This document shows positions 8,568 through 17,666 of a stretch of 64,000 nt of DNA, one piece after another. This DNA comes from UBA927 sp038063875 (GTDB taxonomy: Bacteria; Patescibacteriota; Microgenomatia; UBA10105; UBA927), in NCBI GenBank assembly GCA_038063875.1, contig JBBTUH010000002.1:1-64000 (forward strand), in the 5' to 3' direction. Each line of letters starts with the position of its first letter. The stretch's first letter is position 1. The translations under genes and the position numbers were made by a program. Below the pieces are notes generated by a model that made no database searches, had not been told where the DNA came from, and saw only the letters and a program-made list of their open reading frames with translations.

Positions 8568-9188
8568 CTATATGGATAAATCTCCTAAAAGCATCATGTC
8601 TCCATGTCCTGCATATAGTTTTGTGTTTGGGGGAAGTGCATTAATTCGCTCTATACTTTTTTTCATCAGCTGTCTATTGCTATAGACATGATGCGTATCG
8701 CCAAAAGTTCCATCAGCAAACATGAGATCACCGATAAACGCGGCTTGTGACTCTGGAAAATACACACCGATACTACCGGGCGTATGTCCAGAAAGATCAA
8801 GTATCTCTACGCGCTCATCTCCAAAAAATGAGCTCTCAAATCTGGATATATCAAACACATGTTGCGGGATTGGAGATGTGAGACGATTTTTACTAAAATG
8901 AAGTGCTGTCTTTTGCATTCGTTTAAGAAGAAACATATCTTTAGGATGTATAAAAAATGGCAACTGTGGGAAAAAAACTTGCAACCCAAATGCCGCTAAC
9001 ACATGATCGAAATGCCCATGAGTCGCAACCATCGCCACAGGGGTAAGTCCCATCTCCACAAGTTTTTCGCCAATATATTCTGGGGTATCTGCAGGATCTA
9101 TAATGATCGCTGTTTTCTCTTGTTGGTTAGACACGATATAACAATTACTTCCCAAATCACCAAGAACCAATGGGCGTATATTATACAT
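8568..9188 (-). CDS. metallo-beta-lactamase-fold hydrolase (GloB-like)
   Basis: Soluble metallohydrolase of the glyoxalase-II-like group. Seen: the metal-binding motif THGHFDH (HxHxDH), a downstream LSGHTPGSIGVYF histidine, the aspartate in AFIGDLMF, and the terminal LYAGHGD histidine. This is a complete two-metal set. About 206 residues from the ATG at 9188, which I prefer to the codon at 9212. The frame overlaps the preceding aminotransferase gene by 8 bases. Substrate is unknown: family members act on glutathione thioesters, lactones or persulfides. It is embedded in the cell-wall operon, but nothing in its sequence ties it to peptidoglycan. Confidence 0.85.
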   Translation of the reverse strand: MYNIRPLVLGDLGSNCYIVSNQQEKTAIIIDPADTPEYIGEKLVEMGLTPVAMVATHGHFDHVLAAFGLQVFFPQLPFFIHPKDMFLLKRMQKTALHFSKNRLTSPIPQHVFDISRFESSFFGDERVEILDLSGHTPGSIGVYFPESQAAFIGDLMFADGTFGDTHHVYSNRQLMKKSIERINALPPNTKLYAGHGDMMLLGDLSI

Positions 9189-10404
9189 GGCGTGATAAAA
9201 ATCTATATACAAAAGAGCGCTCTCTAAGCGTTAATCGCGTAGGCACATTAATAATGTGCTCCGAAAAATATTCAGCGCGCGGACAACTCCCTCTCTGATA
9301 TGCTATTGCGGCAAACGATACCCCTTTGGGATCAATGACCGCACTATACCAGTTACCCAAAAGTATGCCTTCTTTTTTGGCTGCTAAAGTAAGCGCCACT
9401 GGATCTCTCACAAGTATGGGAAATCGCAAATACGTCGCTCCAAAAGGTGTTTCAAATGTCTGTATTTTTTTCTTTTTACTCAATATCTTTATATATCCAC
9501 GCGAGGTTTTATCACGCATCGATGTATACCGATCAAGCTTTTTAAGCTGTATACGCACAAGTGTTGCGAGGGCATTGGGGTATCTGTTTTTTAGTTCTTT
9601 CGGCATACCGCCTGTGAGTTCTGTCAAATAAATAGGCAATGTTATCAACCGCAACAATTTAAAACCAGCTATCATTACTTTTCCGATGCCTACACGATAC
9701 AGCGGCATGCTTATGGCAAATAATACAGGATGCAGGATTTGTATCGCGATCCAGACCATCGAAGGCAAAGGCAATGTTTTTTCAAACGCCAAGAGTTTCT
9801 GGGACTCATTTTTGTGTATATTCTTGATAATCGCCACACCCCCCCACACACTCGAGAGCACTTTGTCACGACCAAAACTAAAAAATGCTGCATCACCAAA
9901 TGTTCCCAGAAGCTTCCCATCCACCTTGACACCGAGACTATGCGCACAGTCTTCGATAAGAATGAGATTATTTTTTTTACAAAATGCAGCCAGTGTTTGT
10001 ATGTCTGCCGCGACACCAAATGTGTGTTGAACAATTATAGCTTTTGTCTTGTTGGTCAACTTTTTTTCTGCATCGTGTACAGCAATATTTCCTGAGGCAT
10101 CAATATCAACATACACGGGTCTGGCACCTGACCAAAGAACACTATTTGGCACCGCCACACAGGTAAAGGCCTGCATCAACACCTCATCACCGTCTCCAAT
10201 GGCAAAAGACGTAAGGATTGCTGTCGCAGCCATTCGACCACTGCAAAAAGAAGCGACAGTTTGTACAGAAAATCGTGTACGAAACCAATCATGCACAGCG
10301 TCAATTGCGCTGCCGTGTTTCCATGTCCACGGCTTTAAAAATGTTCGTGCCGCTTCCATCACATCATCTAATTCTGTATTGGGAGAGAGTGATCCTGTAA
10401 TCAT
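9181..10404 (-). CDS. DegT/DnrJ/EryC1-family PLP aminotransferase
   Basis: Fold-type-I PLP enzyme of the sugar-aminotransferase group. Seen: IIVQHTFGVAADIQTLAAFC, the cofactor-binding aspartate in LILIEDCAHSLG, and SFGRDKVLSSVWGGVAII with the Schiff-base lysine. It has 407 residues, within family range. The start overlaps the murF stop by 4 bases (ATGA). Enzymes of this family usually transfer an amino group to a nucleotide-linked keto-sugar. Here it stands inside the mur cluster, four genes downstream of the GlmU-like nucleotidyltransferase. It may modify a wall or lipid-carrier sugar, but that is inference. It is a different subgroup from the RfbH-like protein at 61084. Confidence 0.82.
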   Translation of the reverse strand: MITGSLSPNTELDDVMEAARTFLKPWTWKHGSAIDAVHDWFRTRFSVQTVASFCSGRMAATAILTSFAIGDGDEVLMQAFTCVAVPNSVLWSGARPVYVDIDASGNIAVHDAEKKLTNKTKAIIVQHTFGVAADIQTLAAFCKKNNLILIEDCAHSLGVKVDGKLLGTFGDAAFFSFGRDKVLSSVWGGVAIIKNIHKNESQKLLAFEKTLPLPSMVWIAIQILHPVLFAISMPLYRVGIGKVMIAGFKLLRLITLPIYLTELTGGMPKELKNRYPNALATLVRIQLKKLDRYTSMRDKTSRGYIKILSKKKKIQTFETPFGATYLRFPILVRDPVALTLAAKKEGILLGNWYSAVIDPKGVSFAAIAYQRGSCPRAEYFSEHIINVPTRLTLRERSFVYRFLSRHV

Positions 10405-11861
10405 GAAAATATTCTTGACAAAACAATACCGGATGCTTTTCCTTTAAACAAAACGGTGTCTGATGATTTGACGTGTGTGCGAAGGTACGCGGCTGCCTTA
10501 TCGACAGAGAGTACTTGCACGACACACTCCGTGCCAACGGATCGCACTCCTTTGATAAAATCCTCTGCCCAATCTTCTCCCACAAGGATCACTTCACTAC
10601 ATACTTCTCCCGCACTGCGACCTACGTCATAATGACTACTCTGTGCATACGTTCCCAACTCAATCATTGGCTGAAATACTAATATCTTTCGCTTTTTATA
10701 TTTCGACAATACGGCAATCGCGGCTTTTGCGGCGTCAGGATTATTGTTAAATGTATCGTCGATGAATATACTTTCGGCAATTCCCCCTTTTTCTTCCAAT
10801 ACGTGTGGCACGCTCGTCAATCGCTTCGTTGCAGCGACTGCGTTTTCAAACGGCATTCCTGCCGTAACGGCCGCAACGATTGCCGCAGTAATATTGGTTG
10901 CCTGATGACTCCCGATAACAGAGACAGATACATCTTTAGTATCAGTATCAAAAGATACAGAAAATCGTAGACGAGATTTTGTACTTTCTATATTTGTGAT
11001 CTCATAGGTATCCTTGCTGTGTTCTTCTTTTTTTTCTTTCGTCACATACAATACTCGGTGACCGTCACGAAGAGCCCATTCTGACAATGTCCTCACTCGC
11101 AGATCATCATAATTTATGATAGCTATATTTTTTCCGGACAAGCCTTCTACTAATTCATACTTTGCCCGCATCGTCGTCTCAATCGTGCCAAATAAATCTT
11201 GATGCTGCGGATTGATGGCAAGGATAATGCCAATTTGCGGTTGCACGATTCTACACATCGCGCGTATTTCTCCTACTTTATATGCACCCATCTCTACAAC
11301 AAATATTTTATGTTCTGGTTTCAGCTTTTTTAAAATAATTTCGGCTATTGCGATGGGAGAATTCTTGCTTGCTTCAGTTTTTAATGTCGCAAGATGCTGC
11401 GATACTATCGTTGAGAGATACTCCTTCGTCGACGTTTTTCCATAACTCCCTGTTATACCAATTACCAAAAGATCTGGTCGTGAACGCATCAGAGTAGTCG
11501 CCTCATAGATTCTCCACGAGTGATATATCAGTATTGGAATGTGTGAGAGAAACACTACCACAGCTGTCAGAGGAAATGAAAGGAGATCCAAAATAAGTAC
11601 CGATAAAAGGCTAACGCCAAGCATCATATACACACCGCTCAAAAGAGCAAGGCTTACAAGTATAATACTCACACTTCGTACGGATTTTGGCGGTAGTCTA
11701 AATTGCGGAAATAATATTTTTTTCCCTTGCTTTGTTTTCAAATGAATGAGCATTCGGTCAAACCGATATTCTTTAATCCACCACAAAGCAGTCCAACTTA
11801 AGATATTGGTGATAATACGAAATACCCATACAATCGCTATAAGAATAAATATGGTGTTCAT
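10401..11861 (-). CDS. murF: MurF-type Mur ligase with N-terminal membrane region
   Basis: ATP-dependent ligase expected to add D-Ala-D-Ala to the UDP-MurNAc tripeptide. Seen: the P-loop GITGSYGKTSTKE at about residue 135, the segment FVVEMGAYKVGEI, then NPQHQDLFG, and the C-terminal domain with IFIDDTFNNNPDA. All follow MurF order. The unusual part is the N terminus: the normal UDP-MurNAc-binding domain is absent, and the first 115 or so residues contain three to four membrane helices. The ligase is therefore probably membrane-anchored. It has 486 residues. It overlaps the hydrolase and aminotransferase genes by 4 bases on each side. A related Mur-ligase function cannot be excluded. Confidence 0.85.
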   Translation of the reverse strand: MNTIFILIAIVWVFRIITNILSWTALWWIKEYRFDRMLIHLKTKQGKKILFPQFRLPPKSVRSVSIILVSLALLSGVYMMLGVSLLSVLILDLLSFPLTAVVVFLSHIPILIYHSWRIYEATTLMRSRPDLLVIGITGSYGKTSTKEYLSTIVSQHLATLKTEASKNSPIAIAEIILKKLKPEHKIFVVEMGAYKVGEIRAMCRIVQPQIGIILAINPQHQDLFGTIETTMRAKYELVEGLSGKNIAIINYDDLRVRTLSEWALRDGHRVLYVTKEKKEEHSKDTYEITNIESTKSRLRFSVSFDTDTKDVSVSVIGSHQATNITAAIVAAVTAGMPFENAVAATKRLTSVPHVLEEKGGIAESIFIDDTFNNNPDAAKAAIAVLSKYKKRKILVFQPMIELGTYAQSSHYDVGRSAGEVCSEVILVGEDWAEDFIKGVRSVGTECVVQVLSVDKAAAYLRTHVKSSDTVLFKGKASGIVLSRIFS

Positions 11862-12583
11862 GACACATCCTTTAAAAATGCTTGAACGTATGACACAAAC
11901 ACTTCTGGTGACTTAAATGGCGCACCGTGATCAGCCTCTGAAATAATTTTAATTTTTGCATTAGGGATTACTTCTGCCATACGATACATTATAGAAAGCG
12001 GCACCACCAGATCAAATTCACCCCACAAGAGAAGACACGGCATCATGATAGATTGCATAGGGACAAGCAGATCGTCTGTGACGACGTTTTTAAATGTTTG
12101 TCGCATCGTGCCCTCCGCCTTAAAAAACTCTCTCGATCCTGATGCGTAATACAAAAGTCGTCTTGCCCAATCCTGAAAAATAGTGAGCGGTGGAATAGAA
12201 AAAATAAATGTACCGACTTTGGCGAGAATAAAAAAGAAAAACATCTTACGCTTTAGTACTGGGCTAAGTCCCGGAGTTCCCGAAAGGATAAGGCTTGAGA
12301 CAGAAGACGGATACAGTTGGCTAAATTTTAGTGCCACGCGTCCGCCAAATGAATGTCCTACTACGACCGCCTTCTGTATATGATGGGTATCAAAATACCG
12401 CTTCAAAAATTCTGCATAATCCACGATATGCCACGGTCTGTCGGGTGCTTTTTCATTTCCAAATCCCGGAAAATCCAATGAATGGACGCGAAATCCAGCA
12501 TTCTTAAATGCATCATGAAGTGGCGCAAACGTAACTTTGGATAAATTCCATCCGTGCAGTAAGACGACGTCAACCGTTTTCAT
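11858..12583 (-). CDS. alpha/beta-fold hydrolase
   Basis: Serine hydrolase-fold protein of about 241 residues. Seen: the oxyanion-hole region VVLLHGWN, the nucleophile elbow VVGHSFGGRVAL with the catalytic serine, an acid in LLWGEFDLVVP, and the histidine in EADHGAPF. The triad looks complete. The start is the ATG at 12583, which overlaps the TGA of the nucleotidyltransferase gene as ATGA. The longer frame is a shadow of that gene. It overlaps murF by 4 bases. Substrate is unknown. Its fixed place between wall-precursor genes suggests a lipid or peptidoglycan ester, but this is only positional. Confidence 0.85.
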   Translation of the reverse strand: MKTVDVVLLHGWNLSKVTFAPLHDAFKNAGFRVHSLDFPGFGNEKAPDRPWHIVDYAEFLKRYFDTHHIQKAVVVGHSFGGRVALKFSQLYPSSVSSLILSGTPGLSPVLKRKMFFFFILAKVGTFIFSIPPLTIFQDWARRLLYYASGSREFFKAEGTMRQTFKNVVTDDLLVPMQSIMMPCLLLWGEFDLVVPLSIMYRMAEVIPNAKIKIISEADHGAPFKSPEVFVSYVQAFLKDVS

Positions 12584-13869
12584 ATCTTGGCGCGAAATTG
12601 TTCTCGCGTCGCACCATGCACAACGTGAGTGTTTTTTTTCACGATATAGGAGGGTTGTTTCCCTACACAAAACGATTGATCTTCTACATCTTTGACAATC
12701 GTTATCCCAGCGCCAATGCTTGTGTGTGACCCAATCTTTAGGCCGGGCATAATACTCACATTCACGCCAATCCGCACATGACTTGCTATCATCGCCCCGC
12801 ACTTATTCTTTTGTGTTGATCCAATATCTTGTTCATCAAGCCGAAGATTGGCAAGAACAGAACCAGAGCCCATACTTATATCCTTTTCCAACACACTGTC
12901 TCCTATGTAATTAGAGTGAAACCAACAATCATCACCGATATAACTTCTCGTGATATCTGTGTTAAATCCCGTTACACATCGTCGACCTATATGGCTCTCT
13001 CGTATAATATTGTTATTTCCTATAATAGATCCTTCACCGATAAATGCTGGTCCGATAATTTTTGTATTTTCATGAATTGTTACATTGTCTTCTATATACA
13101 CATTCCCCTCTAGAATCACATTTTTTTTGATAATCACATTTCTGCCTGTTGTTCGATGAAGCTTAGACAAAAGCATCGCATTGACGTCTAGAACATGCCA
13201 AGGATACTTGAGAGTCGTAAATGCTCCCGTATACGGAATCATAGTTACATGATGTGTTTTCATCACACTCGTCAATCCTTTTTCATAGATATCGTCAGAC
13301 GAACCTTGAATTTCCCTCAGTATGTTTGCAAATATTTGTGCGTCTTTGATGTATTGGCTAGATATATAGACAAACGGACTGGGTTCGTGTCCCTCTCCCG
13401 GTTTCTCGATAATTTCCGTCACTCGATCACCTATACATTCAAGATACCCACCGTGAAAATATTTCTCGGGCTTCCACCCCACTAATACGCCAAACACCGA
13501 TGGATCGTCTGCTCGCTTTAGAATTTGATCATAAAGTATCGGCTCTACCAGATCATCGGCTATCACAATTAAAACTGGATTATCACCAAGCCGATCCGCT
13601 ACTGTCAAAAAAGCGTCAGCCATACCACGTGGTTTTTCTTGCACCACTACTTGATATGGTACTGGCAGTGATAACGACTCATATTGTGTTTTGGTTTCTG
13701 GCGGCGTCACAATGATGACTGATGAAAAATTTCGTTTCGCGGCAATGCTGGCCACATGCCAAATAAGTGGCTTCCCTGCAAATGGAAATAATGGTTTATC
13801 TTTGGTAAATGGCCAAAAACGCTTGCCAGCGCCACCCGCAAGCAATACAAGAATTGGTGATTTTTTCAT
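12580..13869 (-). CDS. sugar-1-phosphate nucleotidyltransferase with left-handed beta-helix (GlmU-like)
   Basis: Two-domain protein. The N-terminal pyrophosphorylase domain begins LLAGGAGKRFWPFTKDKP and contains EKPRGMADAFL and the metal-binding IADD. From about residue 250 onward there are hexapeptide repeats of a left-handed beta-helix (for example EGNVYIEDNVTIHENTKIIG). This is the architecture of GlmU, which makes UDP-GlcNAc for MurA and MurG, and of glucose/mannose-1-phosphate nucleotidyltransferases. At 429 residues it is close to GlmU but lacks its clearest acetyltransferase signature. Position directly after murA supports UDP-GlcNAc supply. A strong Shine-Dalgarno (AAGGAGGA) lies 4 bases before its ATG, inside the end of murA. 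Confidence 0.8.
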   Translation of the reverse strand: MKKSPILVLLAGGAGKRFWPFTKDKPLFPFAGKPLIWHVASIAAKRNFSSVIIVTPPETKTQYESLSLPVPYQVVVQEKPRGMADAFLTVADRLGDNPVLIVIADDLVEPILYDQILKRADDPSVFGVLVGWKPEKYFHGGYLECIGDRVTEIIEKPGEGHEPSPFVYISSQYIKDAQIFANILREIQGSSDDIYEKGLTSVMKTHHVTMIPYTGAFTTLKYPWHVLDVNAMLLSKLHRTTGRNVIIKKNVILEGNVYIEDNVTIHENTKIIGPAFIGEGSIIGNNNIIRESHIGRRCVTGFNTDITRSYIGDDCWFHSNYIGDSVLEKDISMGSGSVLANLRLDEQDIGSTQKNKCGAMIASHVRIGVNVSIMPGLKIGSHTSIGAGITIVKDVEDQSFCVGKQPSYIVKKNTHVVHGATREQFRAKI

Positions 13870-15203
13870 TCTTCCTCCTTTACACGAGAAATGCTTGCGC
13901 CTAATTTTTGTAATCGTTCTACGATGTGCTCATACCCACGATCCATCTGTTCGACACCGTGCACATAACTTTTGCCCTTTGCAGTTAAGGCAGCCAAAAC
14001 AAGTGTTGCACCAGCACGTAAATCATTCATCGATAATACTGCATTATGAAGCTCGGTCTTGCCTGTAATGCGTATCGCCTGCTGACTCTCAACTGATTTA
14101 TCTGCCCAATTGAAATTGTAATACGCTGATGGATTTTTGACCTTTGGGGTAAAGTATTCAATTTTCGCTCCCATCTTATGGAGCTCTGAGACATAGCTAA
14201 ATCGACTCTCAAAAACTGTCTCGTGGATAGTCGATACGCCCTTTGCTTGTGTCATAAAGACCGCCCATGGTCCTTGCCAATCCGTCATAAATCCTGGATG
14301 TGGCATAGTGACAACATCGGTGTTTCCAACTGTGCCTGTCGCGAGACTATATCGCGTTTCAGTAGGAGAAATGACACTTGCGAGCCCACCAGCTTTGGTA
14401 AAAAATTCTAAAAACGTCGTAAGATGCAAAAGGTTTGAGTCATGAACAGTAATATTCCCACCTGTAATTGCAGCCGCGATGGCAAACGTCACTTCTTCAT
14501 TACGATCCGGCATAATCCGATATGTGCAACCATGTAAACTGGAAACACCGGTCACAACGATTTGTCGTGGCATCGGTCGTTTGATATTGGCTCCCATCGA
14601 AGTCAAAAGACTGATGAGATCGTCTACCTCTACCTCTTCTGCGGCATTGTCTATAACCGTCTCGCCCTCTGCAAGTACCGCCGCCAAAAGAATGGTTTCT
14701 GTGCCGGTATGTGTATTTTTGGGAAATGTGACATGCGTACCATGAAGCGTATCCGCCTTACCATAAAAATATCCGTCTTGTGAATTGTACGTAATCTGTG
14801 CACCCATTGCTCGTAATGCATCGATATGTCGATCTATTGGTCGTGCACCAATGCGACACCCTCCAGGATTTGGAATCTTTGCATCACCAAACCGAGACAG
14901 AAGAGGTCCTAAAAGCATCGCAGATGTTCGTATGCGTGCACCCAAATCCAGCGGCACCGTCGTACTTGCCACACCTTTATGCGTCAGTGTAACCTCGTGA
15001 TCAGACCACGTGTGTTGTATCCCCATCTTTGAGAGAAGCTCTAATAAAAGATGCACATCGTGAATATGTGGCATATTTAAAAGTTTAAGCGGCTCATCCG
15101 TAAGAAGGGAAGCAACGAGAGCTTTGACCGCGACGTTTTTGGCGCCTGCTACCGTCACTTCTCCGATAAGTGGCTTTCCTCCCTCAATAACAAATGTATC
15201 CAT
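13866..15203 (-). CDS. murA: UDP-GlcNAc 1-carboxyvinyltransferase MurA
   Basis: EPSP-synthase-fold enzyme for the first committed peptidoglycan step, adding enolpyruvate from PEP to UDP-GlcNAc. Seen: the N-terminal GGKPLIGEVTVAGAKN lysine motif and PNPGGCRIGARPIDRH, whose cysteine at about residue 116 is the fosfomycin target in the family. Also seen are the interdomain repeats and the C-terminal DLRAGATLVLAALTA segment. From the ATG at 15203 the length is 445 residues, slightly longer than usual. I rejected the extra five residues of the longer frame because this ATG lies immediately after the murB stop. The cysteine form predicts fosfomycin sensitivity, as inference. Confidence 0.95.
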   Translation of the reverse strand: MDTFVIEGGKPLIGEVTVAGAKNVAVKALVASLLTDEPLKLLNMPHIHDVHLLLELLSKMGIQHTWSDHEVTLTHKGVASTTVPLDLGARIRTSAMLLGPLLSRFGDAKIPNPGGCRIGARPIDRHIDALRAMGAQITYNSQDGYFYGKADTLHGTHVTFPKNTHTGTETILLAAVLAEGETVIDNAAEEVEVDDLISLLTSMGANIKRPMPRQIVVTGVSSLHGCTYRIMPDRNEEVTFAIAAAITGGNITVHDSNLLHLTTFLEFFTKAGGLASVISPTETRYSLATGTVGNTDVVTMPHPGFMTDWQGPWAVFMTQAKGVSTIHETVFESRFSYVSELHKMGAKIEYFTPKVKNPSAYYNFNWADKSVESQQAIRITGKTELHNAVLSMNDLRAGATLVLAALTAKGKSYVHGVEQMDRGYEHIVERLQKLGASISRVKEEE

Positions 15204-15204
15204 A

Positions 15205-16185
15205 TTAGAACTCCCCAATACGCTCTATCTCTTCTGTAAGTGTAATCCCAAATTGCTCTTTCACTTTCGCTCTTGCGATCTCAATTAATTCTATCACGTC
15301 TTTTGCTGTCGCTTTTCCAGTATTCACGATAAAATTGGCATGCTGGGGTGATATCATCGCACCACCCACCACAGTTCCTTTAAGCCCTACATGATCCAAA
15401 AGACGCCCCGCTGACATCGTACCATCAGGAGTAGATGCCAGAATCGCTTCAGATTGCGACAAATTACGAAATGTACATCCTGCGGTGAATACGCCTTGTG
15501 GTTGCGTATTTTTCCTATGAGCAATACTTTCGTTTGCAATAGCCCACAGTCTATCTTTATCGTAAGCCGTCAAAGCAAATACGACAGAAATCACAATATC
15601 ATCGGTTGTTTGTAAACTACTCGTGTCGTAGGCGAAATGAAAGTACGACTGTGGGACTATCTTTTCTTCCCCTGTCTTGGTAACAATTCTTGCTTGATAC
15701 ACACAGTCACCGACATAGCCATTCGGATGCGTCCATTTAGAATTCATATACAAAGCACCCCCGACAGAGCCGGGGAGTCCCAAATGCATGTGAAGACCAG
15801 AAAGACCCTCATCTACCGTAAATCGCACCAGTAAATTTATCGGTACGCCTGACTCTGCTTCTACAAACACAGTCTTTTTTTCGATAGATCCTTGTTTTTG
15901 AGATTTGATTCCTTTGATGAGTATTTGTTTTGTTAAATTTCTTATAACCAGCCCTCGCACTCCTTTATCGCTAATGAGGATATTAGATCCTCCGCCAAGC
16001 ATAAACACCGGCACAGAAAGTAACCGAGCGTGACTGACTGCCTGCAGTAATTCATCCGCGGTACGTGCTTCATAATACAAATCTGCAGGTCCACCAATTT
16101 TAAAGGTCGTAAGAGGACCTAACGGATGATCTTCCTGTATTCTATCTCCTAAGATTTGTTTTAACTTTTGTAGTGATTTTGTCAT
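15205..16185 (-). CDS. murB: UDP-N-acetylenolpyruvoylglucosamine reductase MurB
   Basis: FAD- and NADPH-dependent enzyme that reduces the MurA product to UDP-MurNAc. Seen: the FAD-binding start PLTTFKIGGPADLY, the VFMLGGGSNILISDKGVRG motif, LPGSVGGALYMN, the GCTFRN segment, and GLKGTVVGGAMISPQHANF. All match MurB. It has 326 residues, and the layout suggests the shorter type lacking the extra Tyr-loop region of the E. coli enzyme. Its stop lies one base before the murA start. It is separated from murC by a spacer that carries a GC-rich palindrome. Confidence 0.94.
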   Translation of the reverse strand: MTKSLQKLKQILGDRIQEDHPLGPLTTFKIGGPADLYYEARTADELLQAVSHARLLSVPVFMLGGGSNILISDKGVRGLVIRNLTKQILIKGIKSQKQGSIEKKTVFVEAESGVPINLLVRFTVDEGLSGLHMHLGLPGSVGGALYMNSKWTHPNGYVGDCVYQARIVTKTGEEKIVPQSYFHFAYDTSSLQTTDDIVISVVFALTAYDKDRLWAIANESIAHRKNTQPQGVFTAGCTFRNLSQSEAILASTPDGTMSAGRLLDHVGLKGTVVGGAMISPQHANFIVNTGKATAKDVIELIEIARAKVKEQFGITLTEEIERIGEF

Positions 16186-16196
16186 ATTGAATAGTG

Positions 16197-16217
16197 CCTG
16201 CCTGCCGGCGAGGCAGG
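16197..16217. repeat. GC-rich palindrome between murC and murB
   Basis: CCTGCC and GGCAGG arms flank a 9-base centre rich in G and C, in an otherwise AT-rich genome segment. Similar CCTGCC...GGCAGG palindromes recur in many Patescibacteria intergenic regions (from memory). There is no T tract on either side, so a Rho-independent terminator is not supported. A hairpin in the murC-murB message is likely. Confidence 0.6.
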
Positions 16218-16218
16218 G

Positions 16219-17652
16219 TTATTTGTTATTGAGATATTCCTTTCCCCATGTATAAATGTCTCCAGCGCCCATAAAAAGAATAACGTCGTTTGTTATTGAG
16301 AGTTTAGCAAGCGTTGCAAATACAGCATCTTTTGTTTTCGCATAGACGACGCTGTTGTGATGCTCTCGTACATGAGAAACCAACGTCTCACCCGTAATAT
16401 CACGTGTGTCACTTTCTCTGGCTGATGCATATATGTCCGTCAGCACTACTACATCCGCAGTATCAAAGCTTTTGGCAAAATCAGACAGAAGTATTTTTGT
16501 ACGTGAGTACGTATGCGGTTGAAACACTGCGATAATTCGTTTTCCAGCATACCACTGCCTTGTAGCCTGCAATGTCGCTTGTATTTCTTTCGGATGGTGT
16601 GCATAATCATCGACGATGATGGCACCATTTTTTTCTCCGAGATATTCAAACCTTCTTTTCGTACCCCCAAAGTTTTTCAGTCCCTCTCGTATATGATCTA
16701 ACGATATCCCTGCTGCCTGAGCCGCGATAATCGCTGACGTCGCGTTTGAAATATTGTGTTTACCTGCCACCTTTATCACAAACTCACCCATGGAAACGCC
16801 TGCTTTTTCTAGCGTAAAAAATTGTCTCCCATCACCCTGACTTACATGTGTGATATGCACATCAGCTCTCGGAGAGAATCCATAACTAACCACAAATCTA
16901 TTCGATAATAAAAAGCTGCTTTCTTCGTCATCAATATTGACGACTAAGCATTGTGTATGGAAATCCATCTTGGCTACGAGTTTTTGGAATGCTTGTTTGA
17001 CTGCCGATAAATCTTTGTATACATCAGGATGATCAAAGTCGACATTGGTGACCACTACTATCTCAGGATGCGTCCAAAGAAATCGTGGTGTATCATCATG
17101 ATGAGGATCGGTGACATATTCGTCCCCTTCGGCGATAAACCAGTTGCCTTTACCAAAATGTCCTGCGGCTCCCAATCCCGTGATAGCACCACACCCTATG
17201 GCATACGACGGCTGGAGCTTGGCTTCTTGAAAAATACATGCGACCATGGCACTGGTTGTCGTCTTCCCATGACTGCCAGCTACCACAACTTGTCGTTTGC
17301 CCTCCATAAACTCACCGAGTGCTTGCCCATGTGGTAATGCTGGTATCCCTAGCGAGAGTGCAGCAACTACTTCCACATTGTCCCTTCCCCCATGCGCACC
17401 GGTATAAATAACAAGGTCAGGAATATCTTTTGAAAATCTCTGTGCGTCAAATCCGACAAAGATGGTGACTCCTTTTTCATGAAGTTCTTGATCTGTAGGG
17501 AAAATATCTTCTGTATCAGATCCAGTAACCTTGACCCCAAGATCAGACAAATACGCAGCAAGCGCTGCCATAGCCACACCTTTCACGCCGACCAAATGAA
17601 CGTACTTTAAGCGTTTGGGCAAATGATTTTTCATCCCGATAGTGTTATACAT
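16219..17652 (-). CDS. murC: UDP-N-acetylmuramate-alanine ligase MurC (with Mpl-like traits)
   Basis: Mur ligase expected to add L-Ala to UDP-MurNAc. Seen: the N-terminal dinucleotide-like fold HLVGVKGVAMAALAAYL, the ATP P-loop VAGSHGKTTTSAM at about residue 120, the central HHPKEIQATL histidines, and RIIAVFQPHTYSRTK. Typical MurC has EADESD. Here the matching sequence is EGDEYV, followed by TNVDFDHPDVYKDL, which recalls the recycling ligase Mpl. In this operon MurC is the necessary activity, so I keep that name, but the substrate should be regarded as open. It has 477 residues from the ATG at 17652. A second ATG at 17634 is also possible. It begins 14 bases after the pgeF stop. Confidence 0.85.
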   Translation of the reverse strand: MYNTIGMKNHLPKRLKYVHLVGVKGVAMAALAAYLSDLGVKVTGSDTEDIFPTDQELHEKGVTIFVGFDAQRFSKDIPDLVIYTGAHGGRDNVEVVAALSLGIPALPHGQALGEFMEGKRQVVVAGSHGKTTTSAMVACIFQEAKLQPSYAIGCGAITGLGAAGHFGKGNWFIAEGDEYVTDPHHDDTPRFLWTHPEIVVVTNVDFDHPDVYKDLSAVKQAFQKLVAKMDFHTQCLVVNIDDEESSFLLSNRFVVSYGFSPRADVHITHVSQGDGRQFFTLEKAGVSMGEFVIKVAGKHNISNATSAIIAAQAAGISLDHIREGLKNFGGTKRRFEYLGEKNGAIIVDDYAHHPKEIQATLQATRQWYAGKRIIAVFQPHTYSRTKILLSDFAKSFDTADVVVLTDIYASARESDTRDITGETLVSHVREHHNSVVYAKTKDAVFATLAKLSITNDVILFMGAGDIYTWGKEYLNNK

Positions 17653-17666
17653 ACTGCGTAATTTGA

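Noticed and set aside
12584..12802. Longer N terminus for the alpha/beta hydrolase
   Set aside because: The extra 73 residues are rich in R, W and C and read across the end of the nucleotidyltransferase gene. The ATG at 12583 gives the usual start of the fold.
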